A DNA stretch of 15,695 bases from Bacteroidales bacterium (GTDB lineage Bacteria; Bacteroidota; Bacteroidia; Bacteroidales; UBA932). This document shows, in pieces, positions 14,356 to 15,695 of the stretch (position 1 is its first letter; every line of letters begins with the position of its first letter). Below the pieces are notes generated by a model. That model saw nothing but the letters and a program-made list of their open reading frames with translations, was not told the origin of the DNA and made no database searches. The DNA lies in assembly GCA_017548445.1 (NCBI GenBank), contig JAFYZZ010000074.1, positions 1 to 15,695 on the forward strand. The letters are read 5' to 3'. A program made the position numbers and the translations under genes.

Positions 14356-14856
14356 ATGAAAAAGTTGATGATTCTCTTGTCCCTTCTTCCCGCCTGTCTC
14401 GTTCCGGGCAGGGCACAGAATCTCTGGGGTTTTACCAGCGGAGCCGAATATGCGGAATACGTCGCGACCCTTCAGCAGAGGCGCGCCCTGTTGACTGACC
14501 AGCAGCAGGAGGACGTGGCACGCCGCAGCGCGCGGATAGAACAGTTGCGGAAAGAGGCTGCGGCCGAGACCGACCCGCAGCAGTGTCAGGCCCTGGAAGA
14601 CCGGATCTTCGGGGAGTCCCGGATGATCGGCGAGGTGGGCAGCCGCTATCTGGACGAGTTCTACAAGATCGACCAGGAACTCGAAAGCCTGCAGCGCAAC
14701 TATGAGTTCGTCTTCCCGGAAGCCTTCCCCTATTACCGCGACCGGGAGAAGTACAGCAAGGAGGAGTTGAAAGGCTTCCTGAAGAAGGCGTCCCGCCAGA
14801 TCCGGCGTTCGGAGACCGGGAAAGCGCTGAAGCAGTATATCAAGACCCTTCCTTGA
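14356..14856 (+). CDS. Small secreted coiled-coil protein of unknown function
   Basis: I do not recognise this 166-residue protein. It has a signal peptide (MKKLMILLSLLPACLVPGRAQ): cleavage after GRAQ is likely, though LPAC (Cys14) could be read as a poor lipobox. The mature part is highly charged and predicted helical, with Gln/Arg/Glu-rich heptad-like sequence at about 36-116 (LQQRRALLTDQQQEDVARR, IDQELESLQRNYEF), then a short aromatic patch (FPEAFPYYRDREKY) and a basic C-terminal helix. It would sit in the periplasm. It starts 16 bp after the regulator stop behind an AT-rich leader, and its TGA shares one base with the next ATG, so it is probably co-expressed with the flavoprotein. Context alone does not show whether it serves the signalling pair. 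Confidence 0.8.
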   Translation: MKKLMILLSLLPACLVPGRAQNLWGFTSGAEYAEYVATLQQRRALLTDQQQEDVARRSARIEQLRKEAAAETDPQQCQALEDRIFGESRMIGEVGSRYLDEFYKIDQELESLQRNYEFVFPEAFPYYRDREKYSKEELKGFLKKASRQIRRSETGKALKQYIKTLP

Positions 14857-15695
14857 TGCGCATCGCCGTTGTGGGCGGAGGCGCCGCGGGGTGCTTCTGC
14901 GCCGTAAACGCGGCCCGGTGTTATCCGGAGGCCGAAATCATTCTTTATGAGGCGGGGCCGAAGCTCCTCGCCAAGGTGGCCGTGACCGGCGGCGGGCGCT
15001 GCAACCTCACCAACAGTTTCCGGGACGTGGAGCGGCTGGCCGAGGTGTATCCACGCGGGGAGCAGCTGATGAAGCGCGCCCTGCGGCGTTTCAGTCACGA
15101 GGATACGATGCGCTGGTTCGAGGCGGAAGGCGTGAGGCTCACGGTGCAGGACGACCAGTGCGTCTTTCCGGTCAGCCAGGACGCGATGCAGATTGTCCGC
15201 ACCTTGGAGCGTTGCCTGCGGGAATCGGGCGTCCAGGTCCGCTGCAACGCGAAAGTCGAGAAAGCGGCAGACCTCGACGCCGACCGCATCGTCGTTGCGG
15301 TCGGCGGATCCTCCCGGGAAAAACTCTGCCGGCTGCTGCCGCCGGACATCGACGTGACGCCTTGCGTGCCCTCCCTTTTCACCTTGAAAATCCCCGACGA
15401 CGGGCTGCGTGCCTTGATGGGAACCGTCGTGGAGCGGACAGCCCTGTCGCTTGCCGGCACGAAGTTCCGCTCGCGGGGCACCCTGCTGCTTACCGACTGG
15501 GGCGTGAGCGGCCCCGCTACGCTGCGCCTTTCCTCCTATGCTGCGCGGCATCTGGCGGAGAACGGCTATGGCGGCACGCTGCTGGTCGACTGGCTGGACG
15601 CTTCCGAGACCGAGGCCCGGGCGTGGATTGCCGCCGCGGCCGCCGCGAACCCGCGCAAACAGGCCGCCGGCACGCCTCCGGACGGGATTACCGCC
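14856..15695 (+). CDS. BaiN/HI0933-family NAD(P)/FAD-dependent oxidoreductase, right-edge partial
   Basis: The first 280 codons of a flavoprotein are present, and the frame runs off the right edge; family members are about 400 residues, so roughly 120 are missing. The Rossmann FAD motif is VVGGGAAGCFCA (5-16), followed by the adenine-side Glu (LYEAG, Glu32). The family hallmark KVAVTGGGRCNLTN lies at 40-53. A second conserved segment, RIVVAVGGSS, marks the return to the FAD domain, and LTDWGVSGPATLRLS is the HI0933 segment downstream. The biochemical role of most members is unsettled; BaiN itself takes part in bile-acid 7-dehydroxylation in Clostridium, and others are annotated as generic oxidoreductases, so no substrate is assigned. 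Its ATG shares a base with the preceding stop (TGATG), implying translational coupling. It is common housekeeping-type Bacteroidetes sequence, not a PUL component by function. Confidence 0.9.
   Translation, partial: MRIAVVGGGAAGCFCAVNAARCYPEAEIILYEAGPKLLAKVAVTGGGRCNLTNSFRDVERLAEVYPRGEQLMKRALRRFSHEDTMRWFEAEGVRLTVQDDQCVFPVSQDAMQIVRTLERCLRESGVQVRCNAKVEKAADLDADRIVVAVGGSSREKLCRLLPPDIDVTPCVPSLFTLKIPDDGLRALMGTVVERTALSLAGTKFRSRGTLLLTDWGVSGPATLRLSSYAARHLAENGYGGTLLVDWLDASETEARAWIAAAAAANPRKQAAGTPPDGITA

Overview
The window comes from a Bacteroidota chromosome, most likely Bacteroidales. The evidence is a complete SusC/SusD pair, Bacteroidetes-style lipoprotein signals, A-rich leaders without clear Shine-Dalgarno sites, and a LytS/LytTR regulator pair. 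G+C is high for the group, about 60% by eye with G/C-rich third codon positions. That suggests a high-GC gut or rumen lineage (Rikenellaceae-like or an uncultured relative), but genus cannot be set from this sequence.

Two divergent gene groups leave a short control region at about 12309-12441. The minus-strand group is a polysaccharide utilization locus (PUL) of the starch/alpha-glucan type. In transcription order it holds an MFS sugar transporter (SLC45-like), SusC, SusD, a SusE/SusF-like surface glycan-binding lipoprotein with seven tandem starch-binding-like modules, a SusG-like GH13 alpha-amylase with a CBM58-like insertion, a GH53 endo-beta-1,4-galactanase, and the start of a SusA-like GH13 neopullulanase/cyclomaltodextrinase. 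Intergenic gaps are 28, 13, 9, 68, -4 (ATGA overlap) and 3 bp, so one operon is likely. SusG and the glycan-binding protein would capture and cut alpha-glucan at the surface, SusC/D would import oligosaccharides, a SusA-like enzyme would trim them in the periplasm, and the MFS protein would carry small maltodextrins into the cytoplasm. GH53, a pectic-galactan enzyme family, is the odd member.

The plus-strand group holds a LytS-type histidine kinase, a LytTR response regulator, a small secreted coiled-coil protein of unknown function, and a BaiN/HI0933-family flavoprotein cut by the right edge. Junctions are overlapping or very short, so these too probably form an operon.

The most interesting point is the control region. 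It contains a near-perfect 12-bp direct repeat with a 21-bp period, the layout expected for a LytTR operator and close to the Pseudomonas AlgR half-site. It sits just upstream of a candidate promoter for the PUL. This suggests a starch-type PUL run by a LytS/LytTR two-component system rather than by SusR or a hybrid two-component regulator. At the left edge the SusA-like gene changes abruptly at about 101-110 from GC-rich family-like sequence to AT-rich unrelated sequence, which looks like an insertion or assembly junction. All positions and translations were read by hand; no database search was run.
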